A DNA stretch of 64,000 bases from Arthrobacter sp. EPSL27 (GTDB taxonomy: Bacteria > Actinomycetota > Actinomycetes > Actinomycetales > Micrococcaceae). The stretch spans positions 1,039,757 through 1,103,756 of the forward strand of contig NZ_LNUT01000004.1 in assembly GCF_001512305.1 (NCBI RefSeq). The letters run 5' to 3'. Of this stretch, positions 7,603 through 16,765 are shown in pieces. The notes beneath the pieces were generated by a model, which worked only from the letters and a program-made list of their open reading frames with translations, did no database searches and was not told where the DNA came from. Each line of letters begins with the position of its first letter. Position 1 is the stretch's first letter. The translations under genes were made by a program, and so were the position numbers.

Positions 7603-8361
7603 CTAGCGCTCAAGTCCGCCGCGTTCCAGCGACTTTCCTTTGCCACCCTGCTTGGCCATTTTTGACGTCTTGGCAAGCGATGGTTTTTGAGCGACGGCGG
7701 CAGTCGCCGGCGTGCCTTGGTGTTTGTCCGCGAGGAGTCGGGAGTTGACCGCTTCACGGTCGCCTTTGCCCTCGAGGCTTTCCGCCAGCTGCTGACGCCG
7801 CTCCGGGGAGTCGTAGCCCGGTTGTTCCTGGGCCTTTTGCGCCGCGGTGTCCTGCCTGTTGGCGCCGGCAACCGCAACTGCGGCTACCGCTTCATCGGTG
7901 CGTGCAGCAGAGGCTTTGGTCCGTTCGTTTTCGGCTTCGCTTCGTGCTTGCTGTGCCCGGGTGAGGGCTGCGGACACGGACGCTTCCTCGGCTCCTGTGT
8001 TGTTGACGTCGATGCCGTACCGTGCTTGCACCTGGTCTCGGATGTGTTCCGATGCCTTGGCCGCTTCGGGGTCGTATGCCTTCCACGCCGTGGCTGTTTG
8101 GTGGGCTTGTTCGATCATGCCGGGGGTGGCTTTGTCCCACCAGTCATCCCTGGCGGTGGGTGCGAGCTGTGCGCGGGCGGCTGCGCGTTGGGCGTCGAAG
8201 CGTTCCTGCAGTTGGCGTGCTCGTTGTTCTTCGGCGGCGGCGATGTTGCGTTGTTCTTCTTCCCGCATTCGTGCCAGTTGTTCGCCGATGCGGGCGGCGA
8301 CCATTAGCCCTGTACGCATGGCCCCGTCTACTGCTTCGTCCATTCCGTCTGCTTCGCTCAT
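7603..8361 (-). CDS. Coiled-coil mobilisation-associated protein
   Basis: 252 residues, rich in Ala, Glu, Gln and Arg, with long heptad-like helices (ARMREEEQRNIAAAEEQRAR and onwards), no membrane segment and no catalytic motif that I recognise. It directly follows the relaxase gene (nine bases between stop and start, ribosome site GGGGAG) and is last in the mobC-relaxase operon. Proteins like this are often encoded beside actinobacterial plasmid relaxases and are presumed relaxosome or transfer accessories. Function unproven. Confidence 0.65.
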   Translation of the reverse strand: MSEADGMDEAVDGAMRTGLMVAARIGEQLARMREEEQRNIAAAEEQRARQLQERFDAQRAAARAQLAPTARDDWWDKATPGMIEQAHQTATAWKAYDPEAAKASEHIRDQVQARYGIDVNNTGAEEASVSAALTRAQQARSEAENERTKASAARTDEAVAAVAVAGANRQDTAAQKAQEQPGYDSPERRQQLAESLEGKGDREAVNSRLLADKHQGTPATAAVAQKPSLAKTSKMAKQGGKGKSLERGGLER

Positions 8362-8370
8362 GCTTCTCCC

Positions 8371-9975
8371 CTATCGCTCGATGCCTGGTTTCGGATGGTG
8401 GTCCCGGTGTGGCTCCAGCGGGCCGGCAGGTCCGGCCTGCTGCAGTGTCTTCTCTGCCCTGGTGAGTATCGTCGGGACGGGTGAGCCGCCGCGGGACCTT
8501 TCGGCGATGAGCCGTGCCCGCAGGGCTTCTTCGCTGGCTCCCGGGTGCTGTTCCCGCAGAGCATCCATCGTGATGGGCTGCGCCTTGATGGTCTCTGTCG
8601 TGGCGCTGGCTTCGACGGCTTTACTGGCGGCAGTCACGGCCGCGGCGAGCCCGCGGATGCGTCGGAGGTCGTTGGTGGCTTTGTGCATGTCGTGGATGGC
8701 CCGCGCTGTTTGGGCGAGCTGGCGGAACATCAGGGCGTAGGCTGCCCGTTCGCTCTTGGAGGTTGCAGCGAGCAGGATCATTGTCGCGCCGCGTGCCGAC
8801 GGCAGCGCGACCGCCGGCCGTTTCGGGTAGCGGCGCAGCTGGGCTGATTTGGACAGCTCGCGTGCGGCGTCTGCCAGTGGCCCGGGGGTGGGTTCGATGC
8901 GCTTTGACCACGCACCGAAGGCGGCAGCGGTTTCACGGGCGGCCTGCGCCCAGGCGGCGTGGTCGTTGTGCGGGGTGGTGGCCAGTTTCTCGCGGAGAGC
9001 GCTGACGTCTTTGGCGTACTTGCTCCACAGATCCGCGGAGGGCTGCAGTGTCTCTCTTCCCGGTGCTACGGGGCGGCGGTTGCGGGCTGCGGCGTTCCAT
9101 TCCGCGACGGCCGCGGTTGCAGTTTCGGGGGTGCTTTCCCACTCACTGCGGAGTTTGGGCAGGGCCAGATCGCGGCCCAGGGAGTTACCGCCGAACCAGA
9201 CGGCCCGCTCCCCCTTCCGTGGCCGTTCTGCGACAGAGTATCCGGTCACGACGTCGGTTCGGCCGGCAGCGTAGCGGGGCCGCACAAGAAGGCCTTCCTG
9301 GCGGGCGCGGCGGACGAACTCGGCTTCGTCCGTTGACGCCGATGCGCAGGTGCGGACCTTGCGGGCGAGGCTGTGGCGTTCGACCTCGGGCAGTCCCTGA
9401 CGGGTGGCTTTGGCCTGTTCCGCGGGGGTGTATCCGCGTTCGGCCCGGACCGCTTCGAGTTCGGTGAGTCCGTACTTTTTCTCCAGTAGCCGGGCGACCT
9501 GTTGGGACTTGTACTTGCTCTTCCAGCTGTTCCATTTGGTGCCGTCGTCGCGGACCATGCTGGCAACGATGTGGATGTGGTCGTTGCCGTTCTTGCTTAG
9601 TCCGTGGCGGACGGCAACCCATCGGGCCGGGGCCTTTCCGCCGTCCTCGGTGAAGTCCATGTCCTTCATGAAGTCGTTAGCGATGGCGCCCCACTGCTCA
9701 TCGGTGAGCTGGCCTTCTTCGGCCGCCAGGCTCAGTGAGCAGTGGAAGACGTGGCCGCCGGCGACCTCGGTCTTGTAGAACTGCTTGGCGCGGTCCAGGG
9801 CGTTAGCGATGTCCAAGGCCACGTCGCGGTTCAGTTCGTTGTCGTCGTGCCACGCCATCAGCGCGGAGTCACCGGCAACAAGGTGCGGTTCCTCGTGTTC
9901 GTTGGCACGTCCCGGGCCGGCGAGGTAGATCATCAGGCCCGCCATGCGGTCGCCCTGGGTGATGTTCGGAATCAC
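8371..9975 (-). CDS. Relaxase / mobilisation nuclease
   Basis: A 534-residue relaxase that nicks oriT and pilots the strand during transfer. The N-terminal domain (about residues 1-160) carries the opening IPNITQGDRMAGLMIYLAGP with a candidate catalytic Tyr17, the motif HVFHCSLSL, and the metal-binding HIH at 133-135 (NGNDHIHIV). This pattern fits actinobacterial relaxases of the PF03432 group. The rest is helical and basic, and probably contacts DNA or the coupling protein. The GTG at 9975, seven bases after the mobC stop, was chosen because longer versions run back into mobC in another frame. The operon order mobC-relaxase-coiled-coil supports the call. Confidence 0.88.
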   Translation of the reverse strand: MIPNITQGDRMAGLMIYLAGPGRANEHEEPHLVAGDSALMAWHDDNELNRDVALDIANALDRAKQFYKTEVAGGHVFHCSLSLAAEEGQLTDEQWGAIANDFMKDMDFTEDGGKAPARWVAVRHGLSKNGNDHIHIVASMVRDDGTKWNSWKSKYKSQQVARLLEKKYGLTELEAVRAERGYTPAEQAKATRQGLPEVERHSLARKVRTCASASTDEAEFVRRARQEGLLVRPRYAAGRTDVVTGYSVAERPRKGERAVWFGGNSLGRDLALPKLRSEWESTPETATAAVAEWNAAARNRRPVAPGRETLQPSADLWSKYAKDVSALREKLATTPHNDHAAWAQAARETAAAFGAWSKRIEPTPGPLADAARELSKSAQLRRYPKRPAVALPSARGATMILLAATSKSERAAYALMFRQLAQTARAIHDMHKATNDLRRIRGLAAAVTAASKAVEASATTETIKAQPITMDALREQHPGASEEALRARLIAERSRGGSPVPTILTRAEKTLQQAGPAGPLEPHRDHHPKPGIER

Positions 9976-9982
9976 GCCTGGA

Positions 9983-10378
9983 TCACCGGCCGGCCATGTC
10001 AGCGAGCTGGCGGTCGATGCGGATGATGACGCTCCTGGCGTGCGCAATCGCGGGCGCCGCATCAGGCGGTACTTCACCCGTTGAGTTGGCGTGCCGGGCG
10101 ATCTGGTTGATGTTGTTCGCCACGGACCCGATCAGGCGCTGCAGGTTCGAAAGCTGCATGAACTGATCACGCCGCTCCGACGGGCTTTCGCTGTCCTCGT
10201 TCAACGCCGCTTCGATCAGGAGCCGTGGGATCGTGACGCGGTGCTTCTCCGCCAGGGCAAGCAGCTGAGCCTCTTCTTCGGGGCTGACCTTGACCTCGTG
10301 ACGGTGCATCCTGCCACCGTCAACGTTCGCGCGGCGGCGGCGGGACTTCCAACCGGCGAAGCCATTACCCTCACTCAC
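9983..10378 (-). CDS. mobC: MobC-like relaxosome accessory protein
   Basis: 131 residues. A basic N terminus leads to a ribbon-helix-helix-like segment (HEVKVSPEEEAQLLALAEKH), then the MobC signature region ending LIGSVANNINQIARHANSTG. MobC proteins open oriT and help the relaxase nick. The listed start is GTG at 10378; ATG at 10309 (MHRHEVKV) is a shorter option. The gene immediately precedes the relaxase on the same strand and follows the proposed oriT region. Confidence 0.82.
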   Translation of the reverse strand: MSEGNGFAGWKSRRRRANVDGGRMHRHEVKVSPEEEAQLLALAEKHRVTIPRLLIEAALNEDSESPSERRDQFMQLSNLQRLIGSVANNINQIARHANSTGEVPPDAAPAIAHARSVIIRIDRQLADMAGR

Positions 10379-10626
10379 CTATTCCGCCCCTCCCCTACCT
10401 TGCCAGCGCAGCGACCCGGAAACCCCGGGACCAGACACCAGTCTGCCGCGACCGGAACACAGTTCCCGGGAGCGACACGAACTTAGCCCGGCTAAGTTCC
10501 CAGCTTGCTCCGCTGTTTTGTCTTCCGCGCGTCGGTTATCCATAGGCGGTGGTTCTGCAAAGCAGCCGTCACCGGCACGCGCGGGCGCTGCCCGGAATGG
10601 TCGTCCCGGCGGGCTAGGCTGGTCGC
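10379..10626. other. Candidate oriT region with inverted repeat
   Basis: This divergent intergenic region lies between mobC (minus) and a small plus-strand gene. At 10479-10499 there is an inverted repeat with arms GAACTTAGCC and GGCTAAGTTC. An inverted repeat upstream of mobC and the relaxase is the usual arrangement of oriT on plasmids of this type. No nic site can be named from sequence alone. Confidence 0.5.
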
Positions 10627-10935
10627 ATGGCAACCCTCGACATTGAACAGACCCGCAACCAGGCCAAGGCACTCCTGAACTCACGCATCGATTCTGTGAC
10701 CGAACTGGTCAAGGCCCGTCAGCGGATCACCGACCTTCGGGAACAGCTCGCCGAAGCGGAACGCGAAGACAAGCGCGCCTACGTGCGCGCCACCAAAGAC
10801 GGATGGAGCCCGGAGGAGCTGAAGAAGCTGGGTCTCGAATCCGGCGCTGCAGGACGCCGGCGCAAGTCGGCGAACCGCGCCACAAGCGACAGCGCCGCAG
10901 CATCTACAGAGGACGACAGCCACGGCGCACATTAG
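10627..10935 (+). CDS. Small coiled-coil plasmid protein
   Basis: 102 residues, highly charged. Residues 1-60 form a predicted long helix (ITDLREQLAEAEREDKRAYV), followed by KDGWSPEELKKLGLE, a motif seen in small proteins encoded beside actinobacterial mob genes, and a disordered acidic tail. It diverges from mobC across the candidate oriT, so it may be a transfer regulator or accessory. No enzymatic motif is visible. Confidence 0.65.
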   Translation: MATLDIEQTRNQAKALLNSRIDSVTELVKARQRITDLREQLAEAEREDKRAYVRATKDGWSPEELKKLGLESGAAGRRRKSANRATSDSAAASTEDDSHGAH

Positions 10936-11208
10936 CGTTGCCCCTCGCCCGCATGGGCACGGCAAAAGCCCAATCGCTCCGCTGCTTTTCCCGCACACAT
11001 GTGGACGACGGGACCCGGCTGACCGGCTGCACACAACCGCCAGGTAACCTTGGAACTCTTCCACTCACCACCGCGTCCGGCGATCATGCACAGCCTGGAC
11101 ACTGCCCGGTCACCTGCGGCCACGTATCCCATGGACGAAGACGCGCCGCTCCCGGCGCCGGTGGGCAGCTACGACGAAGGCTTTTCCAACCGCAGGAGGA
11201 CCGACTTG
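10936..11208. other. Intergenic gap, nothing assigned
   Basis: About 270 bases between two convergent genes. I see no convincing gene. It marks the junction between the mobilisation genes and the copper island. Confidence 0.4.
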
Positions 11209-12570
11209 TCATCGTCCGCCCATCATCCCTCGCACGAAGGGTGCTTTCCCCAAAGCGGTTCGTTCAACGTGTTCAACAACGTGTACGTCCAACGCCGTGT
11301 CGACTACACCGATTTCCTTGAGCGCGCCGGCTACGGCAGTCCGAACACCCTCGGTAGAGGCTCCGGGTGCGAGGCCCGCCAGGAGGACCCGGAGCCCCGA
11401 GGCTTCCTGGATGACCTGCCACCCCGAAGCGGCAGCCTGGTCCAAAACATGGTGGAACACGATCGGATGGACACTTACATCGTCTGCTTTGCCTGGCAGC
11501 TGCAGGACGTCTTCGATCCGCCCTTCGATGTCCTCCAGGACGGTGAAGGCGCGTCCGCAGGGGCAGCCCCGTCCTCCCAGTCTCACGGTGTCGGACATTT
11601 CGTAGCGGATCAGCGGCAGGGTGCGGGAGAACAGGACCGTGACGAGGAGCTTTGCCCCGGTCATCCCCGTCGGCACCGGGTTTCCGTCCTGGTCCACGGG
11701 TTCGATGATCAGCAGGTCCTCGTAGACGTGCCGGTTCCGGTAGGTGCACGGGGAGGCGATCCCGGCCGTTTCGGTGGCGGCGTAAACATCGAAAGGGGCA
11801 CTCCCCCACGCCTCCTCCAGTTCCAACGCGGTGTGCGGGCTGAGCACTTCGGAGGCGGACATCACGCCCTCCGGTGAGATGCGCAGCCTCCCAGCGGTCT
11901 GCTCACCCGCGAGGGGTTTGAGCGCCGAGGCGTAGCCGACGAGGATCCTGGGCTGGAACCGGTTCAGCCCGGCGACCGTCTCGTCCATGGGTGCGGTGAC
12001 GTCAAGACGGAGCGTGGGGACCAGCCCGGAGCGCAGGGACGCCCCGACGACGGCGGACTGGTGCGTGGGCACGCGGGAACTCACCAACGCCATTTTCAAC
12101 GGACGGGTAGGCCCGGCGGAGATCCCGGCCCAGTCGTTTGCGCGGGCGTAGGAGGCCAGGATCGTCCCCCATTCGGAACGGTTCCAGACGAAGGTCCCGC
12201 GCCGGCCGGTGGTGCCGGCCGTCGCCGCAGCCCACCACCGGCCCTTCCACGGCCGCCCGGAGTCTCCCCCGCCCTGCGCCAGGGACCGAAGATAGATCTC
12301 CAGATCCGCCAGCCTCAGGTCCGGTGTCGTGACGGCCTCGTCGAAGTGCTCCATCAGGTCCGCTTTCGTCACAGACGGCAGCTGACCCAGAGGGGCATCG
12401 TGCAGGCCGGCGTGATGGCGCCGGTAGAACTCCGAGCCGGCGTACGTTGCCCGGCGCAGCTCCCGCAGGGCATGGTCCTGATGGGAAGCGATCCTGGCGG
12501 CGTCCCAGTGGTCCCGTCTCCGCCATGCGGCCCGCAGGAACAACACACGGGAGATGAGGCGGAGGTCCAT
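11209..12570 (-). CDS. PaaK-like adenylate-forming enzyme (copper operon)
   Basis: 453 residues, similar in design to phenylacetate-CoA ligase and coenzyme F390 synthetase. The AMP-binding P-loop is TAGTTGRRGTF, and later motifs include DVYAATETAG, the adenine/acyl pocket region. A C-terminal segment has GCPCGRAF followed by the hinge EDIEGRIEDVLQLPG. Such enzymes activate a carboxylate as acyl-AMP; the substrate here is unknown. The ATG lies 11 bases after the copper ATPase stop, so it is probably the last gene of that operon. A paralogue occupies the matching place in the cadmium operon (43630-44997). Confidence 0.8.
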   Translation of the reverse strand: MDLRLISRVLFLRAAWRRRDHWDAARIASHQDHALRELRRATYAGSEFYRRHHAGLHDAPLGQLPSVTKADLMEHFDEAVTTPDLRLADLEIYLRSLAQGGGDSGRPWKGRWWAAATAGTTGRRGTFVWNRSEWGTILASYARANDWAGISAGPTRPLKMALVSSRVPTHQSAVVGASLRSGLVPTLRLDVTAPMDETVAGLNRFQPRILVGYASALKPLAGEQTAGRLRISPEGVMSASEVLSPHTALELEEAWGSAPFDVYAATETAGIASPCTYRNRHVYEDLLIIEPVDQDGNPVPTGMTGAKLLVTVLFSRTLPLIRYEMSDTVRLGGRGCPCGRAFTVLEDIEGRIEDVLQLPGKADDVSVHPIVFHHVLDQAAASGWQVIQEASGLRVLLAGLAPGASTEGVRTAVAGALKEIGVVDTALDVHVVEHVERTALGKAPFVRGMMGGR

Positions 12571-12581
12571 TGCCGGGTTAT

Positions 12582-15134
12582 CTAGCGGTTACCGGCTGGG
12601 GCCAGCGGCCGGTCAGCATGCGCGGTGGTGGCCTCCGGTGTTTCGGGCCGGGGCAGCCTGAGCCTCTTGAGCAGCAGGGCGTTGACGGCGACCAGGAAGC
12701 TGGACCCGGACATCGACAGGGCCGCGATCTCCGGACTGAGGACAAGGCCGGCGAAGGCGAAGACCCCTGCCGCGATGGGCAGGGCTATCGCGTTGTATCC
12801 CACGGCCCAGCCCAGGTTCTGGCGCATCTTGCGCAGTGTGCCTTTGCCGATCCGCAGGGCGATGGGCACATCCAGCGGGTCCGAGCGCATCAGGACGACG
12901 TCGGCCGTTTCGATGGCCACGTCGGTGCCGGCGCCGATCGCGATGCCGAGGTCGGCCTGGGCCAGGGCCGGGGCGTCGTTGACGCCGTCGCCGACCATGG
13001 CGACTTTCTTCCCCGCCTGTTGCAGCTGGGCTACCTGGGCCGATTTGTCTCCCGGGAGCACTTCGGCGATGACGGTGTCGATGCCCAGCTGGCCGGCGAT
13101 CCGCCGGGCGGTCGCTTCGTTGTCGCCGGTGAGCATGACGACCTCGATCCCGGCCTCATGCAGGGCCGCGACCGCCGCGGCTGCGGTTTCCCTGGCGGCG
13201 TCGGCCAAGGCGATCACCGCGGCGGCTTTGCCGTCGACGGCGACGAGGACGGCGGTCCGTCCGGTGTCGGCGAGTTCTTCGCGCACGGCGGCCAGCGGGC
13301 CCAGGTCGATGCCTTCGTTGGCCATGAGTCTGCGGTTGCCGACCAGCACCCGGCGCCCGTCCACGGTAGCGCCGGCCCCGTGACCGGGAACGTTGAGGAA
13401 ATCCGAGGCAGCCAGGACGGGTGCGCCGTTTTCGCGGGCGTGCCGGACGACGGCCGCGGCAAGCGGGTGTTCGGATTCCTGCTCCACCGCGGCGACCAGG
13501 GCCAGGAGTTCGTTTTCTTCGATTCCCTCGACGACGACGTCGGTGACTTCCGGTTCGCCCTTGGTCAGGGTGCCGGTCTTGTCCATCACGACGGTGTCGA
13601 TCCGGGCAGAGGCTTCCAGGGCGGTGGCGTTCTTGAACAGGACGCCGCGTTTGGCGCCGAGGCCGGTGCCGACCATGATTGCCGTCGGCGTGGCGAGCCC
13701 GAGGGCGTCGGGGCAGGTGATCACGACAACGGTGATCGCGAACAGCAGGGCCGTCTCGACGCCGGCGCCGAGGGCGAGCCAGACGGCGAACGTCAGGGTG
13801 CCGCCGATCAGGGCGACCAGGACCAGCCAGAACGCGGCCCGGTCGGCCAGCCGCTGGCCTGGTGCCTTGGAGTTCTGGGCTTCCTGGACGAGGGCCACAA
13901 TTTGGGCCAGGGCCGTGTCGGCGCCGACTTTGGTGGCCCGGACCCGCATCGTGCCGGTGGTGTTGATCGAGGCGCCGATGACCTCCGAGCCGGTGGTCTT
14001 GGTCACCGGAAGGCTCTCGCCCGTGACCATGGACTCATCGACCTCTGACTGGCCGTCCTCGACTTCCCCGTCAACCGGGATTTTCGATCCCGGCCGGATC
14101 ATCAGCAGGTCCCCGGCCTGGACCTCGGAGGTGGGGATCTCGACCGTGTCGCCGTCGCGGATGACGACCGCGACCGGCGGGGCCAGCTCGAGCAGCGTGC
14201 GGATGGCCTCGTTTGCCCCGCCGCGTGCGCGCATCTCGAACCAGTGACCCAGCAGCACGAAGGAGGTCAGGACGGTGGCGGCTTCGTAGAACACTTCACC
14301 GCCGCCGGTGAAGGTGACCCAGACGCTGTAAAGCCATCCGGTGCCCACGGCGATCGCGACCAGGACCATCATGTCCAGGGTTCGGGCTTTCAGCGCCCGG
14401 TAGGCGCCGTCGAAGAAGATCCATGCCGAGTAGAAGATGACGGGAAGGGACAGGATCAGGGCCATGACGTCGTCGCGGAGCCCGAACGGGGCCGGCGCGG
14501 TGAAGCCGAGCATGTCCCGGCCCATCGGGGACCAGAGCGTCACGCCCACTGACAGGATGGCGGCGACCAGGAACCGGTTGCGCATGTCCTTGACCATGTC
14601 ATCCATCGACATTCCGCCGTGGTGTCCGCCGTGGCCCATGGTCTCCTGCGGGGTGCGGGGCATCGCGCCGTGGCCGGCATGGCTGTCCGCCGGTGGTTGG
14701 GCATGCCCGGGGTGGGGTTCCGCCGTTTCCGGTGCATGACCGGTGTGCATTCCCTGGTGATCAGGCTGCGTGGGGTGCACATGTTCCATTGGGTGTGTTG
14801 CACCGGGGTGGACGTGCCCGGACGGCTGGACTGCTCCTGCCCTTCCGGCGGCGTCATACCCGGGAGTGCGTCTGGTGTCTTCCATCGGGTAGCAGACGTG
14901 GTCGGGGACCGCTTCGCCCCGGCAGTGGTATCCGCAGTCCCGGATCCATCCGGAGATCTGCTGTATGGAGGTCACGGACGGGTCAAAGCTCACGGTCGCG
15001 GTCTGGGCGACCGGGTTCGCGTCCACGGCGGCGACTCCGGGCCGCTGCAGCAGGACGTGTTCCACAACCGCCTTGGAGGTGGCCCATTGCAGGCCGCGGA
15101 CTTCCACGACGGTGCGTTTCAGAAGCGTGGTCAC
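12582..15134 (-). CDS. Copper-type P1B ATPase with CPD metal motif
   Basis: An 850-residue heavy-metal pump. The N terminus has an HMA-like fold ([18 protein letters not shown]) in which the usual CxxC is replaced by WATS. A long His/Met-rich stretch follows (many GHxxG repeats, residues about 90-180). Motifs include [28 protein letters not shown] and the membrane motif [14 protein letters not shown] where most copper pumps have CPC or CPH. It resembles CopB-type pumps. The GTG at 15134 is preceded by GGAGGA. The frame is open to 15392, but its ATG at 15368 lies within the promoter -10, so it cannot be the start. A CsoR-like operator lies in the promoter. Confidence 0.9.
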   Translation of the reverse strand: MTTLLKRTVVEVRGLQWATSKAVVEHVLLQRPGVAAVDANPVAQTATVSFDPSVTSIQQISGWIRDCGYHCRGEAVPDHVCYPMEDTRRTPGYDAAGRAGAVQPSGHVHPGATHPMEHVHPTQPDHQGMHTGHAPETAEPHPGHAQPPADSHAGHGAMPRTPQETMGHGGHHGGMSMDDMVKDMRNRFLVAAILSVGVTLWSPMGRDMLGFTAPAPFGLRDDVMALILSLPVIFYSAWIFFDGAYRALKARTLDMMVLVAIAVGTGWLYSVWVTFTGGGEVFYEAATVLTSFVLLGHWFEMRARGGANEAIRTLLELAPPVAVVIRDGDTVEIPTSEVQAGDLLMIRPGSKIPVDGEVEDGQSEVDESMVTGESLPVTKTTGSEVIGASINTTGTMRVRATKVGADTALAQIVALVQEAQNSKAPGQRLADRAAFWLVLVALIGGTLTFAVWLALGAGVETALLFAITVVVITCPDALGLATPTAIMVGTGLGAKRGVLFKNATALEASARIDTVVMDKTGTLTKGEPEVTDVVVEGIEENELLALVAAVEQESEHPLAAAVVRHARENGAPVLAASDFLNVPGHGAGATVDGRRVLVGNRRLMANEGIDLGPLAAVREELADTGRTAVLVAVDGKAAAVIALADAARETAAAAVAALHEAGIEVVMLTGDNEATARRIAGQLGIDTVIAEVLPGDKSAQVAQLQQAGKKVAMVGDGVNDAPALAQADLGIAIGAGTDVAIETADVVLMRSDPLDVPIALRIGKGTLRKMRQNLGWAVGYNAIALPIAAGVFAFAGLVLSPEIAALSMSGSSFLVAVNALLLKRLRLPRPETPEATTAHADRPLAPAGNR

Positions 15135-15363
15135 CGCTCCTCCTTCAGCGCCGGTGCTGCCCGGCGGGTCGGCCGGATCAGCAGGCCGGCTGCGCCTGTT
15201 GGCCGGTGCCGGTTGGTGATCGGGTGCGGGGCTGGAGTCGGAAGGCAAGGTGAGTCCTTTGGCAATGAGGGAATCCGGGGAGGGCTGCGGGCTCTGTCCA
15301 CCCGTAGCCGGACCTTCATTGCGTATGGGCTTTCGCCCGGGACGTCGTTTTCCGGTTAAGCCG

Positions 15364-15392
15364 AACATATACCCCCTAGGGGTATGCGTCAA
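15364..15392 (-). promoter_or_regulatory. Copper-responsive promoter of the P-type ATPase operon
   Basis: On the minus strand: -35 TTGACG, a 17-base spacer, -10 TATGTT. The palindrome (plus strand ATACCCCCTAGGGGTAT, 15369-15385) fills the spacer and resembles known CsoR operators. CsoR represses until Cu(I) binds. The site at 15752-15768 is its exact reverse complement. No csoR gene is in this window, so the repressor must be encoded elsewhere. Confidence 0.8.
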
Positions 15393-15742
15393 CGTCTCTG
15401 CCCTGCCATGGCGGCGGATGACGTTCGACGTCTATGGCGGCCCCATCAGGATGTAGCCCAAGGCGCCCAATGATTGCCTCCTGACGGCGCGCAGGGGCAC
15501 GGGTGCCCTTGCCGTTCATTATCAACCCGCCCGATCTGCCGCATCAGAGTCTTTTGTCCCCCTGCCCTGGCCTCGCCGGCCGCGGGTCAGGCGGCCGCTT
15601 TCTCCAGGAGGACCCGGGGAACTCTAAACCAGATGACGGGGCCCTGGTCTCAGGGGTTAAACGGGAGCCCGCGGCTCCTGTGAGCCACACCAGGAACGCT
15701 GCCCCCTCCGAGGAAAGGTATAGCAGAAAGCACTAGTGATTC
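15393..15742. other. Spacer between two divergent copper promoters
   Basis: About 350 bases separate the two promoters. Short open frames exist but none has a ribosome site or recognisable protein. I see only the promoter elements at the edges. Confidence 0.5.
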
Positions 15743-15771
15743 TTGCGACTCATACCCCTAGGGGGTATGCT
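15743..15771 (+). promoter_or_regulatory. Copper-responsive promoter of copZ
   Basis: -35 TTGCGA (15743-15748), 17-base spacer, -10 TATGCT (15766-15771). The CsoR-like palindrome ATACCCCTAGGGGGTAT occupies 15752-15768, between the boxes and into the -10. It is the exact reverse complement of the operator at 15369-15385, so both operons should respond to the same repressor. Confidence 0.8.
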
Positions 15772-15871
15772 GGGACTGTTGTCAGTGACGTGGTTTGTCC
15801 GGGCCCCAGGCCGCTACAGCCGTTCAACCACAACATCCCCCTTTACCCCTCGCTGCGAAGGAAAAACTGAC

Positions 15872-16216
15872 ATGTGCGGAACAACCGAAACACGAACCCA
15901 GCTCCCCCTTTCTTCCACTGCGGATAACGGCTGCAGCTGCTGCGCTCCCGCTGACGAAACGCAGGCGGCGGTTGCAGCCGCCGAAACGTCAAAAGCTCAG
16001 GCATCCGGTGCGCAGTACGCCTTGGAAGGGCTGACCTGCGGGCACTGCGTCCAGACCGTCGAAAAGGCCGTGTCCCGGGTATCCGGGGTCGAGTCAGCGG
16101 CCGTAGACCTGGTCCCGGGCGGCACGTCACGTCTCAGTGTCACCGGCACCGTAGACCGGGCGGCGCTGACTGAGGCCGTGCGCTCCTCCGGCTACGCTCT
16201 GACCGGCGCGAAGTAG
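15872..16216 (+). CDS. copZ: CopZ-like copper chaperone with extra N-terminal cysteine motif
   Basis: 114 residues. The C-terminal 65 form an HMA domain with the metal-binding GLTCGHCVQTVEKAV. The N-terminal half has NGCSCCAP and a disordered Ala-rich linker, so a second thiol site may bind Cu(I) or another soft metal. The ATG at 15872 has GAAGGAAA upstream; an earlier in-frame start near 15743 lies inside the promoter and is rejected. Expected role: deliver Cu(I) to the divergent P-type ATPase and buffer cytosolic copper. A copper-responsive promoter lies about 100 bases upstream. Confidence 0.88.
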   Translation: MCGTTETRTQLPLSSTADNGCSCCAPADETQAAVAAAETSKAQASGAQYALEGLTCGHCVQTVEKAVSRVSGVESAAVDLVPGGTSRLSVTGTVDRAALTEAVRSSGYALTGAK

Positions 16217-16281
16217 GGTTCCACGGTCCCTTGGCTCCGGTGAGGACCATGCCTCCCGGGGTCCAGGGGTTTCCTGGGTGT

Positions 16282-16716
16282 TCAGTGGCCTCCGGTGTGC
16301 TCGCTGGTGTGGCCCGGGGTGGGTACCGGGCCCGGCGCCACGTCGCCTCCGGTGCCGCTGATGGCCGGGCCGATGACAAACGCCGACAGGGAGAACATGG
16401 CGGTGAAGACCAGCAGTCCCAGCGCCGGTGCGATCCAGCTGCCGAACCGGCGGTAGAGGCGGACCAGCATGGGGATTGATGCCAGAAGCCCGAGTGCCCC
16501 GAACAGTGCGGTGCCACCGGATCCGGCCACGAGGGCGGTTCCGGCGAGCAGTCCGATGTGGTGCAGGACGTGTGGAAGGAGGCCCACGATCAGGCCCACC
16601 GCTCCGACCACCGTGTGCCACAGCGCGTGGAGCCTGCCCCGAACGGTCCGCCCCGGAACGGCTCCGCCGTCGGGGACGGCCGGCGGATCCCGGTGGGAGG
16701 AGTGGTTACCGGTCAC
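16282..16716 (-). CDS. Membrane protein with His-rich ends
   Basis: 144 residues with a GTG start at 16716. Three or four hydrophobic segments are visible (VVGAVGLIVGLLPHVLHHIG, ALFGALGLLASIPMLV, ALGLLVFTAMFSLSAFVIG). The N terminus (MTGNHSSHRD), the motif PHVLHH and the C terminus (GHTSEHTGGH) are rich in His, which suggests metal contact. I do not recognise the family. Between copZ and a universal stress gene, it probably belongs to metal homeostasis; this is inferred from context. Confidence 0.65.
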   Translation of the reverse strand: MTGNHSSHRDPPAVPDGGAVPGRTVRGRLHALWHTVVGAVGLIVGLLPHVLHHIGLLAGTALVAGSGGTALFGALGLLASIPMLVRLYRRFGSWIAPALGLLVFTAMFSLSAFVIGPAISGTGGDVAPGPVPTPGHTSEHTGGH

Positions 16717-16765
16717 GGCCCGCTGCTTTCGCCGGATGGGTTCCCCTTGCGGGTCAACTGATCAC

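Noticed and set aside
12570-14247. Long plus-strand open frames over the copper ATPase
   Set aside because: They are antisense shadows of the P-type ATPase, caused by GC-rich codon third positions; no ribosome site or family features.
15135-15392. N-terminal extension of the copper ATPase
   Set aside because: The upstream ATG at 15368 overlaps the -10 box of the promoter and the extension is Pro/Arg-rich without a ribosome site; the GTG at 15134 has a strong one.
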